Below, piece after piece: positions 19,829 through 27,652 of a stretch of 64,000 nucleotides of DNA (positions are counted from its first letter, which is position 1; every line of letters starts with the position of its first letter). The notes beneath the pieces were generated by a model. The model was given only the letters and a program-made list of their open reading frames with translations. It was not told the origin of the DNA and searched no databases. The stretch comes from an uncultured Bacilli bacterium. GTDB taxonomy: Bacteria; Bacillota_I; Bacilli_A; RF39; UBA660. The stretch spans positions 186,001-250,000 of the forward strand of contig CAKOMY010000001.1 in assembly GCA_934096815.1 (NCBI GenBank), written 5' to 3'. Both the position numbers and the translations under genes were made by a program.

Positions 19829-21408
19829 TGAAAAAATTTAAAATTAATAAAACAGAAATATTAGTATCATTATTTTTAATTGTTTCTGTTTTGATTCCAA
19901 TTTCAAAACTATTTATTTATGTTAAATGGGAAACATTAGGCAAATTAGTAACTTCCAATGCATTTAAAAATGCTTTAAATAATTCGCTTATTGTAACGTC
20001 TATTTCGACAATTCTATCAATTATAATTGCTTATGTTATTGCCTATACTTTAAATAGAGTTGATATTAAGTTTAAAAAGTTTTTTAAGTTAGTATTTGTA
20101 TTTCCAATGCTCATTCCATCTGTTTCACATGGATTAGGGTTAATTAATTTATTTGGTACTAATGGAATTATATCTAGATATTTTGATTTTAATATTATTG
20201 GACCTGTTGGAATTATAATTGGATCAATAATGTATTCTTTTCCAGTTGCGTTTTTAATGCTAGATGATGGATTTAAATATATTGATAATAATATGTATTA
20301 TGTTTCAAAGTCGCTTAATTTAAATAGTTTTCAAATTTTTAAAAATGTTACTTTGGTTTATTTGAAAAAATCTATTCTGTCTTCTATTTTTGCTGTGTTT
20401 ACTATGATTTTTACTGATTATGGTGTACCAATAGCGGTAGGTGGCAAATTTAATACTTTACCCGTATTTTTATATAAAGAAGTTATAGGTTTACTTGATT
20501 TTTCAAAGGGAACTATGATTGCAATGTTTTTACTTATTCCTGCAATAATTTCTTTTTTAGTTGATACTTTTGTTAAGGATTATAATAATGAAAATACTGG
20601 TAATAAAAATTATTATAGTTCTAATAAAGTTTTATCTATATTTTTAAAATCATTTGTTGTTTTGATTACTATTTTAATTTTTGTGGTACTTGGTTCATTT
20701 ATTTATTATGCATTTGTTGATAATGTTGTACTTAATAATTCGTTTTCATTAAAACATTTTGAATATGTTATTGAAAATAGTGTTGGTGATTATTTATTAA
20801 ATTCATTAATCATATCTTTATTTGTTGCAGTTATTGGAACTTGTATTTCTTATTTTGCTGCTTATAATACGGCAAGAGTTAGAGGAAAAATGTCTAAATT
20901 AATTCATTTATTTACGATAATTACTTTAGCTATCCCTGGTATAGTTTTGGGACTTGCTTATACGATTTGTTTTAAAGGTACTTTTATCGCTAATACATTT
21001 GTCATAATAATAATTTGTAATATTGTACATTTTATTGCATCACCTTATTTGATGGCTTACAACGCACTTTTAAAAGTTAATAGTAATTATGAAGTTGTTG
21101 CTTCTACACTGAATGTTGGTATTTTAAAAATTATTAAGGATGTAATTATTCCTTGTACTAAAAGTACAATTATCGAAATGTTTTCTTATTTTTTTGTTAA
21201 TAGTATGATTACAATATCAGCTGTAACATTTTTATACACTTCTTCAACAATGCCTGTTTCATTATTAATAAATAATTATGAGGGAAATATGATGTTGGGA
21301 GAGGCTGCAATTGTTTCAATAATAATTTTATTAATTAATTTATTTGTTAAAATTGTTACTAATATTTTTGTGTCAAAAGATAGAAAGAAGGTTTATATTA
21401 ATGATTAA
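19825..21408 (+). CDS. Fused ABC importer permease with two BPD_transp_1 domains
   Basis: The 527-residue protein contains two tandem permease domains, each about six membrane helices with an EAA-like loop. Fused permeases of this length occur in iron(III) (FbpB) and putative 2-aminoethylphosphonate systems. It therefore forms the whole transmembrane channel alone, with two copies of the ATPase. The start overlaps the ATPase stop (ATGATG, positions 19825 or 19828). The last bases overlap the cytidylyltransferase start by 8. The substrate is not readable from sequence. Confidence 0.9.
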   Translation: MMKKFKINKTEILVSLFLIVSVLIPISKLFIYVKWETLGKLVTSNAFKNALNNSLIVTSISTILSIIIAYVIAYTLNRVDIKFKKFFKLVFVFPMLIPSVSHGLGLINLFGTNGIISRYFDFNIIGPVGIIIGSIMYSFPVAFLMLDDGFKYIDNNMYYVSKSLNLNSFQIFKNVTLVYLKKSILSSIFAVFTMIFTDYGVPIAVGGKFNTLPVFLYKEVIGLLDFSKGTMIAMFLLIPAIISFLVDTFVKDYNNENTGNKNYYSSNKVLSIFLKSFVVLITILIFVVLGSFIYYAFVDNVVLNNSFSLKHFEYVIENSVGDYLLNSLIISLFVAVIGTCISYFAAYNTARVRGKMSKLIHLFTIITLAIPGIVLGLAYTICFKGTFIANTFVIIIICNIVHFIASPYLMAYNALLKVNSNYEVVASTLNVGILKIIKDVIIPCTKSTIIEMFSYFFVNSMITISAVTFLYTSSTMPVSLLINNYEGNMMLGEAAIVSIIILLINLFVKIVTNIFVSKDRKKVYIND

Positions 21409-22291
21409 TGAAAATGAATTTGAGGTATTAGTTTGTTTAGAAAGAGAAAAAAGATGTTGTTCACAACGTGAAGTTGCTAAATTAGCTAATTTATCTTTGG
21501 GAACAGTTAATAAAGCAATGATTTCATTAACTAAAAAGAATTTTATAAGTGAAAATGGTAATATTACTTCCGAAGGTATTAATGCTTTAGAACCATATAG
21601 AGTTAAAAGAGCGGTTTTTTTAGCAGCTGGATTTGGTTCTAGAATGGTTCCTATTACTTTGAATACACCTAAACCTTTAGTTAGAGTAAATGGTAAAAGA
21701 ATTATTGAAACTTTAATAGATGCAGTCAAGAAAGCTGAAATTCCTGAAATTGTTATTGTAACAGGATATTTGCATGAACAATTTGAAGAATTATTAAGGA
21801 AATATGACAACATTAAATTAATATACAATAAGTTTTATAATGAAATGAATAATATATCTTCTGCATATGTTGTTAAAGATTTATTAAAAAATGCTTATGT
21901 ATTAGAATCTGATTTATTACTTTATAATTCAAATATAATAAGAAAGTACGAATTTCATTCAAATTTCTTAGGAAAAAAGGTGGATGTTACAGATGATTGG
22001 TGTTTTGATGTAAAAAATGGAATTATTATAAAAGAAAGACAAGGTGGCTATGATTGTTATCAAATGTATGGTATTTCATACTATGATGAAAAAGATGGCG
22101 AAAAAATATTTTCTGATATAACTAAAGTTTTTAATATGCCAGGTGGTAAAGAAAAATATTGGGAACAAGTCATTTTGGACGTTTGTAAAAATAATTATAA
22201 AATTTATTTAAGAGAATGCTATGATGGTGATATAATAGAAATAGATTCATTTAAAGAGTTAAAAGAAATTGATAAATCTTATGATATTTAG
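21401..22291 (+). CDS. Winged-helix plus LicC-like nucleotidyltransferase (choline-phosphate/aminoethylphosphonate cytidylyltransferase family)
   Basis: The 296-residue protein has an N-terminal MarR-like winged helix (about residues 1-65; CCSQREVAKLANLSLGTVNKAM). A nucleotidyltransferase of the LicC/PntC class follows, beginning AVFLAAGFGSRMVPITLNTPKP, with the metal-binding acidic pair in VLESDLLL. LicC makes CDP-choline and PntC makes CMP-aminoethylphosphonate; both products decorate glycans or lipids. The adjacent importer suggests the substrate is imported and then activated. No LicD-type transferase is in the window. The ATG at 21401 follows AAGAAGG. Confidence 0.85.
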   Translation: MINENEFEVLVCLEREKRCCSQREVAKLANLSLGTVNKAMISLTKKNFISENGNITSEGINALEPYRVKRAVFLAAGFGSRMVPITLNTPKPLVRVNGKRIIETLIDAVKKAEIPEIVIVTGYLHEQFEELLRKYDNIKLIYNKFYNEMNNISSAYVVKDLLKNAYVLESDLLLYNSNIIRKYEFHSNFLGKKVDVTDDWCFDVKNGIIIKERQGGYDCYQMYGISYYDEKDGEKIFSDITKVFNMPGGKEKYWEQVILDVCKNNYKIYLRECYDGDIIEIDSFKELKEIDKSYDI

Positions 22292-22320
22292 ATAATAATT
22301 TTTTATCAGTGGAGGTTTTT

Positions 22321-25221
22321 ATGGTAAAAGAAAATAAAATATCTTTACTTTTTGTGTTATTACCATTTCTTGATTTATTTACAGCATTATTTACAAGAAA
22401 CACTATTTTTGTTATTTCTCCTGGAATAATTTTTAAGAGTTTATTACTTTTATATTTTGTAGTATATATATTAAACTCTAAATCAAAGTTTAAAAAAGTT
22501 TTGATTTGCTATTTAATATTTATATTGCTTTATTTATTTATGTATTTCATCATTAAGAATGATCTTCTTGATTTAAATTATTTATTAACTGAACTTACTT
22601 TTTTATTTAAATTAATTTATTTTCCTATTTGTTTTATGGGATTATTGTGTTTTTTTGATGATAACAATATTAAAGAGAATACTATTACTGGTATTTTTAA
22701 ATACAGTTTAATTATTTATGTATTATTACTAATTATTCCTACAATATTTGGTATTTCTTATACTACTTATCCAATGCATTTAAAAGGATATATTGGATTA
22801 TATTATGCAGGAAATGAGATTGCTAATATAATGGTTATATTATTTCCATTTGCTTATTTATTTATTAATAAAAGTAAATATAGTTTTTTAATTATTTTTC
22901 CAATTATTCTTGTTATGATGATGATTGGAACTAAAGTCGCGACCTTTGGTTGTTTAATAATTACAATATTATCATTAATATTTAGTATAATAAAAAATAA
23001 ATTTAGAATTAATAAAGTTGTAATTAAGTGTTTTTCTATATTTGTATTTGCTTTATTTATATCTACAAATTCATATGCTGTTTATAATTATAATTATATA
23101 AAGAATAATGTTTATAATGATGAAAGTAAAGAAATTATTATTGATGATAATAATAAAGCAAAAGTTGAGGAAATTCAAGGATATTTAAATATTTTTTATG
23201 ATAAAAATAAATTAACTAAAATAATTAGACCATTAGTAAGTGGTAGGGATATACTTCTTGCTAATACGATAAGTATATATAATGATTTAGATAATGATTC
23301 TAATATATGGTTAGGAATAGGTTTTTCTAATACTAATAGCGTTAATAATACAAATGTTGCTAGGTTAATAGAAATTGATATTTGTGATTTATATTTTCAT
23401 TTTGGAATTATTGGGTTATTAATTTCTTTATTTCCATTTATAATTGTTGGTTATTTATTTATTGTTAATTTTAGTAAAATTAAACTTAATAGTATATATT
23501 TATTATTTATATTATTTCTTGTGATTGGTGTTTCAACATTTAGTGGACATATTTTATTTGCGCCAGCTGTATCAATTTATTTGGTGTTATTATTGTTATT
23601 ATTTTTATATGAATTTGATTGTTATGGGAGAAAAATTAATAAAAATAAAAAGATATCAATTTTAGCACTTCATTTAGGATATGGTGGTGTTGAAAAATCT
23701 ATTATTGATCAAGCTAATATGTTAAGTGAATTTTATGATGTTGAAGTTGTGTCTTTATATAAGCTTTATGATTATATTCCTTATAAGGTTAATGATAAAG
23801 TTAAAATGAAATATTTATCAAATTTAAAACCAAATAGGAATGAATTTAAAGATGCTGTTAAGAGAGAAAATATTAAAGATATAATTAATGAAGGCTTTAA
23901 AGCAATTAAAATATTATATTTAAAAAGCAAGTTGATAGGTGATTATATTTATAATTGCGATTCTAATGTTGTTATTTCTTCTAGAATTGATTTTACAAAA
24001 TTGTTAAATAGATATGGTAATAATTTAGCTGTAAAAGTAGCTGAGGAGCATGTCTATCATAATAATAGTAAAAAATATTTTAAATTGTTAAAGAAATCTA
24101 TGAAAAATATAAATTATTTAATTCCTGCAAGTAAATATTTATATGATGATTATGAAAAATTATTTAAAAATGAAAATGTGATTGTTAAATATATACCTCA
24201 AATTGTTGGTGATATTCCTTTAAATAAAAGTAAATGTAATAATTATAATATTGTTTCAGTTGGAAGATTATCTAAAGAAAAGGGATATGATGATTTGATT
24301 AAAGTGTTTGATTTAGTTCATAAAAAAAATAAAAAAATTAAACTTACAATTGTTGGTGATGGAGATGAAAAAGAAAATTTAGAAAATTTGGTCAGTCAAT
24401 ATAAGTTAAATAAGTATATAAAATTTACTGGTTTTTTAACTCAAGATAAGTTAAAAGATGTATATATTAATTCTTCATTATATGTTATGACTTCTTTAGA
24501 AGAATCTTTTGGTTTAGTTTTATTAGAAGCAATGAGTTATGGAATACCTTGTGTTGCTTTTGATTCTGCTTTAGGAGCTAAAGAAATAATTGATGATAAA
24601 TCAGGTATATTGATTAAAAATCGTAATTTAGCTGAAATGGCTGATACTATATGTAATTATTTTGATGGAAAATATAAATTCAATATTTCTGATAAGATTC
24701 AAAATTATTCATATGATAAAGTTAAAATTGTGTGGAGAAATTTTGTTGATGATTGTTTAAATAAAAATGATAAAAAAAGATGTTTATTTGTTTCTAGTCA
24801 AGGTGGTCATTTAAATGAATTGTTGAAATTAGAAGATACTATTAATAATTATAATTCTTTAGTGATTACTGAAAGATGCAATAATAATTTAAAATATAAA
24901 ACTAAATATTTGATGGCTACAACTAGATATCAATTTAGTTATGTTTACGGTATATTTTATAATTGTTTTAAGAGCCTAAATATATTTTTGAGTTTTTCCC
25001 CTGATGTTATAATTTCAACCGGATCTCATACCGCAATACCTTTGTGTTTAATTGGTCACTTATTTGGAAAAAAGATAGTATATATAGAATCTTTTGCAAA
25101 TATTTCTACTAAATCGTTAGCAGGAAGGATAGTTTATAATTTTGCTGATGTTTTTATAGTTCAATGGGAGAATATGCTTAAATTATATCCTAATGCGATA
25201 TATATAGGAGGTTTGTATTGA
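22321..25221 (+). CDS. Triple fusion: Wzy/O-antigen-ligase-like polymerase, GT4 glycosyltransferase, Alg14/PssD-like domain
   Basis: This 966-residue protein joins three enzymes of surface polysaccharide synthesis. Residues 1 to about 435 are a multi-helix Wzy/WaaL-like membrane domain. Residues about 440-800 are a GT-B glycosyltransferase of family GT4 (LHLGYGGVEKS, VSVGRLSKEKGYDDLI, and the donor-site ESFGLVLLEAMSYGIP). Residues about 816-966 are an Alg14/PssD-like membrane-recruiting half (LFVSSQGGHLNELLKL, VIISTGSHTAIP). Its catalytic Alg13 half is the next gene, overlapping by four bases. The ATG at 22321 follows GGAGG at 22311-22315. No frameshift or stop interrupts the linkers, so the fusion looks genuine. 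Confidence 0.88.
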   Translation: MVKENKISLLFVLLPFLDLFTALFTRNTIFVISPGIIFKSLLLLYFVVYILNSKSKFKKVLICYLIFILLYLFMYFIIKNDLLDLNYLLTELTFLFKLIYFPICFMGLLCFFDDNNIKENTITGIFKYSLIIYVLLLIIPTIFGISYTTYPMHLKGYIGLYYAGNEIANIMVILFPFAYLFINKSKYSFLIIFPIILVMMMIGTKVATFGCLIITILSLIFSIIKNKFRINKVVIKCFSIFVFALFISTNSYAVYNYNYIKNNVYNDESKEIIIDDNNKAKVEEIQGYLNIFYDKNKLTKIIRPLVSGRDILLANTISIYNDLDNDSNIWLGIGFSNTNSVNNTNVARLIEIDICDLYFHFGIIGLLISLFPFIIVGYLFIVNFSKIKLNSIYLLFILFLVIGVSTFSGHILFAPAVSIYLVLLLLLFLYEFDCYGRKINKNKKISILALHLGYGGVEKSIIDQANMLSEFYDVEVVSLYKLYDYIPYKVNDKVKMKYLSNLKPNRNEFKDAVKRENIKDIINEGFKAIKILYLKSKLIGDYIYNCDSNVVISSRIDFTKLLNRYGNNLAVKVAEEHVYHNNSKKYFKLLKKSMKNINYLIPASKYLYDDYEKLFKNENVIVKYIPQIVGDIPLNKSKCNNYNIVSVGRLSKEKGYDDLIKVFDLVHKKNKKIKLTIVGDGDEKENLENLVSQYKLNKYIKFTGFLTQDKLKDVYINSSLYVMTSLEESFGLVLLEAMSYGIPCVAFDSALGAKEIIDDKSGILIKNRNLAEMADTICNYFDGKYKFNISDKIQNYSYDKVKIVWRNFVDDCLNKNDKKRCLFVSSQGGHLNELLKLEDTINNYNSLVITERCNNNLKYKTKYLMATTRYQFSYVYGIFYNCFKSLNIFLSFSPDVIISTGSHTAIPLCLIGHLFGKKIVYIESFANISTKSLAGRIVYNFADVFIVQWENMLKLYPNAIYIGGLY

Positions 25222-25694
25222 AAATTTTTGTTACTTTAGGTAGTAGTAATCAAAATTTTAATAGATTACTAAAAAAAATAGATGAGCTTGCAAAAAATAA
25301 TATTATTGATGATGTAATTGTTCAGTCTAATTCAAGTGATTATGTTCCTAAAAACTATATAATTAAAAATCATTTAAATTTTGATGAGTATAAAAAGTAT
25401 GTTGAAAACTGTGAAATTTTGATAACTCATGGTGGTGTTGGATGTATTTTTGATGGATTAATGAATAATAAAAAGATTATTGCATTTCCTAGGATGAGTG
25501 AATATCATGAAGCTGTTAATGATCATCAAAAACAAATTGTAGATAAATTTTATAGTGATGGATATATATTAACTGGTAATATTGATGATTTAGATAAATT
25601 AATCACAAATATTGATAGTTTTACTCCAAAAAAATATAAATCTAATACTAATTTATTTAATAAAAAACTTATTGACATTATCGAAAAATTATAG
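25218..25694 (+). CDS. Alg13/PssE-like glycosyltransferase catalytic subunit (GT28 C-terminal type)
   Basis: The 158-residue protein has the Alg13/EpsF/PssE core: the start MKIFVTLGSSNQNFNRLL, the UDP-sugar-binding ILITHGGVGCIFDGL, and IAFPRMSEYHEAVNDHQ. It normally pairs with an Alg14/PssD partner to add a second sugar to a lipid-linked sugar phosphate; here that partner is the C-terminal domain of the preceding fusion protein. Translation starts at TTG 25218, which overlaps the TGA stop upstream (TTGA), with AGGAGG at 25207-25212 as ribosome site. A terminator ends the cluster. Confidence 0.92.
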   Translation: MKIFVTLGSSNQNFNRLLKKIDELAKNNIIDDVIVQSNSSDYVPKNYIIKNHLNFDEYKKYVENCEILITHGGVGCIFDGLMNNKKIIAFPRMSEYHEAVNDHQKQIVDKFYSDGYILTGNIDDLDKLITNIDSFTPKKYKSNTNLFNKKLIDIIEKL

Positions 25695-25714
25695 AGAGCC
25701 TATTTGCTCTTTTT
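25691..25714 (+). terminator. Rho-independent terminator
   Basis: AGAGC pairs with GCTCT around CTATTT, followed by TTTTT, directly after the Alg13-like gene. Confidence 0.75.
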
Positions 25715-25874
25715 AATTTAAATAATTTTGATACGAATAATTGCTAATCTTGCTAGGCTTTTATTTTAAGGTATAAAAACATTGTAAAAGCAGAAACTTT
25801 TGTATTATACGTTAAAAAACTTGAAATACTATTAATTTAGTTTTTTTTTTGTTATGATTATATCGTGGTGGAAA

Positions 25875-26870
25875 ATGAAAATAGATATGTATGATTTTGA
25901 TGATACCATTTATAATGGGGATTCAACTGTTGATTTTATAAAATATTGTTATAAACATAAGTATATTAAATTTAGGGATATAATAAAGATTATAGGAGCT
26001 TTTATTAAATATTTTTTTGGGGTTATTAATATAACTCAGTTTAAAGAGGTATTATTTAGTTTTTTAAATAATGTTAATGATGGGTATTGCTTAGTAAATG
26101 ATTTTTGGGATGAACATTATAAAAATATTAAGAAATTTTATTTAGATAAAAATCATGATAATGATGTTATTAATTCTGCTAGTCCTTATTTCTTACTTAA
26201 GCCTGTTTGTGATAAGTTAAGCGTTAAAGATTTAATTGCATCTGATGTAGATTTAAAAACTGGAAGGTTTAGAGAAAAAAATAATAGTAGAGAGGTAAAA
26301 GTAGATAATTATAAAAAAAAATATATAAATTATATTTTAGATGAATGTTATAGTGATAATCCTTTTAATGATAAATTTATATTAGAACTTGCTAATAAGC
26401 CTTATGTGGTTAAGGGAGAAAAATTAATTAATTATTATGATTATAAACCATCTTTTGTAAAATCTATTTTTAGAAAGTTATGGGGATTTTATAGAAGTCA
26501 TTTAGAAGTTATAAATTATTTATTTATAGGTGGTTGTACAACTGTTATATCAATTTTAAGTTATGCTTTATTTGCTAAAGTTTGTTATCTTGATTTAGTT
26601 GTATCTAATGTGTTATCATGGATTATGGCTGTTTTATTTGCTTATTTTACTAATAGAGTTATAGTTTTTAATAGTAAAAATAAGAATTATATAAAAGAGT
26701 TTATTTCATTTACGGGAAGTAGGGTTATAACTTTAATTCTTGATACTTTGTTAATGATTTTGTTTGTTAGGTCATTAAATATGAATGATATGATAGCTAA
26801 GTTAATTGTTCAAATTGTTGTTATTATTGGAAATTATTTAATTAGTAAATTACTAGTGTTTAAGAAGTAG
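25875..26870 (+). CDS. HAD-IB phosphatase fused to a GtrA-like membrane domain
   Basis: The 331-residue protein starts with a HAD hydrolase (about residues 1-195): the nucleophile motif DFDDT at residues 5-9, motif II as NSASP, and a downstream acidic segment YSDNPFNDK where the metal site is expected. From about 211 it continues as a four-helix GtrA-like domain (YLFIGGCTTVISILSYALF to SKLLVFKK). GtrA proteins flip or support lipid-linked sugars; HAD-IB enzymes remove phosphate, for example from phosphatidylglycerophosphate. The pairing suggests phosphatase action on a lipid-linked phosphate. It sits 12 bases before a CDP-alcohol phosphatidyltransferase. The ATG at 25875 is preferred over 25854. 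Confidence 0.85.
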   Translation: MKIDMYDFDDTIYNGDSTVDFIKYCYKHKYIKFRDIIKIIGAFIKYFFGVINITQFKEVLFSFLNNVNDGYCLVNDFWDEHYKNIKKFYLDKNHDNDVINSASPYFLLKPVCDKLSVKDLIASDVDLKTGRFREKNNSREVKVDNYKKKYINYILDECYSDNPFNDKFILELANKPYVVKGEKLINYYDYKPSFVKSIFRKLWGFYRSHLEVINYLFIGGCTTVISILSYALFAKVCYLDLVVSNVLSWIMAVLFAYFTNRVIVFNSKNKNYIKEFISFTGSRVITLILDTLLMILFVRSLNMNDMIAKLIVQIVVIIGNYLISKLLVFKK

Positions 26871-26882
26871 GTGTGAATATAT

Positions 26883-27515
26883 ATGAAAAAGTTTATAGGT
26901 TTTTATAGGGATTGCGATTTATTAACCATGACTGGTACTTTTATGGCTCTTTTAGGGTGTATTTTATCAATTAATGGTAGTCGTGTTATACCTATATTTT
27001 GTTTAATTATATCGGGGATATGTGATGCTTTTGATGGTAAGCTTGCAAGAAGAAAACTTTGTTCTAATATGCAAAGGGTTTATGGTGTTCAATTAGATTC
27101 TTTATCTGATTTAATTTCATTTGGTGTTTTTCCTTTAGTTTATACAATTAATATATTACCTAAGAATTATTATTTTGGATGGATTGCTTTAATATTTTAT
27201 AGTCTATGTGGTATGATTAGACTTGCTTACTTTAATACTCTTGATATATGTAAGAAAGCTGATAAAAAATGTTTTGTTGGTATGCCAATTACTTCTATTG
27301 CTATTTTTTATCCAATTGTTTTTATGTTTTTATGGGTAGTTAAATTTAAATTTTATCCGGAAATTGTTTCTGTTTTTATGATTTTAATGGGATTATCATT
27401 TATTAGTACTATTAAAATAAAGAAATTAGATGATAAGAAAAAGATTGTTCTTTCGATTGGCGGTATATTATTTATTATTTGTTTTTTAGTTTTTTATTTC
27501 TTTTGTAGAAAATAA
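26883..27515 (+). CDS. pssA: CDP-alcohol phosphatidyltransferase, probably CDP-diacylglycerol-serine O-phosphatidyltransferase
   Basis: The 210-residue membrane enzyme carries the complete CDP-alcohol phosphatidyltransferase signature, DG-x2-AR-x8-9-G-x3-D-x3-D, in DGKLARRKL...GVQLDSLSD at about residues 46-74. The first half and length most resemble PssA, which makes phosphatidylserine. Because a cytidylyltransferase for choline- or aminoethylphosphonate-like groups lies 4.6 kb upstream, a different alcohol acceptor cannot be excluded. It is in an operon with the HAD-GtrA fusion and ends at a strong terminator. Confidence 0.85.
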   Translation: MKKFIGFYRDCDLLTMTGTFMALLGCILSINGSRVIPIFCLIISGICDAFDGKLARRKLCSNMQRVYGVQLDSLSDLISFGVFPLVYTINILPKNYYFGWIALIFYSLCGMIRLAYFNTLDICKKADKKCFVGMPITSIAIFYPIVFMFLWVVKFKFYPEIVSVFMILMGLSFISTIKIKKLDDKKKIVLSIGGILFIICFLVFYFFCRK

Positions 27516-27516
27516 T

Positions 27517-27549
27517 AAATTTGTATGTTATTTAATACAAATTTTTTTA
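27517..27549 (+). terminator. Rho-independent terminator
   Basis: A ten-base stem AAATTTGTAT (27517-27526) pairs with ATACAAATTT (27535-27544), followed by a T run, after the phosphatidyltransferase gene. Confidence 0.85.
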
Positions 27550-27652
27550 TTTTGTTAGACAAATTAATTAATTTTGGTAGTATATTTTATTTTTTTGTTA
27601 TTTGCAAGTTAAACTTAAGTATAATAAAATGCTTTTTGTAAGGAGAGATGTT

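Noticed and set aside
21373..21828. Minus-strand ORF opposite the cytidylyltransferase gene
   Set aside because: Shadow of a well-supported gene. Its translation resembles no family.
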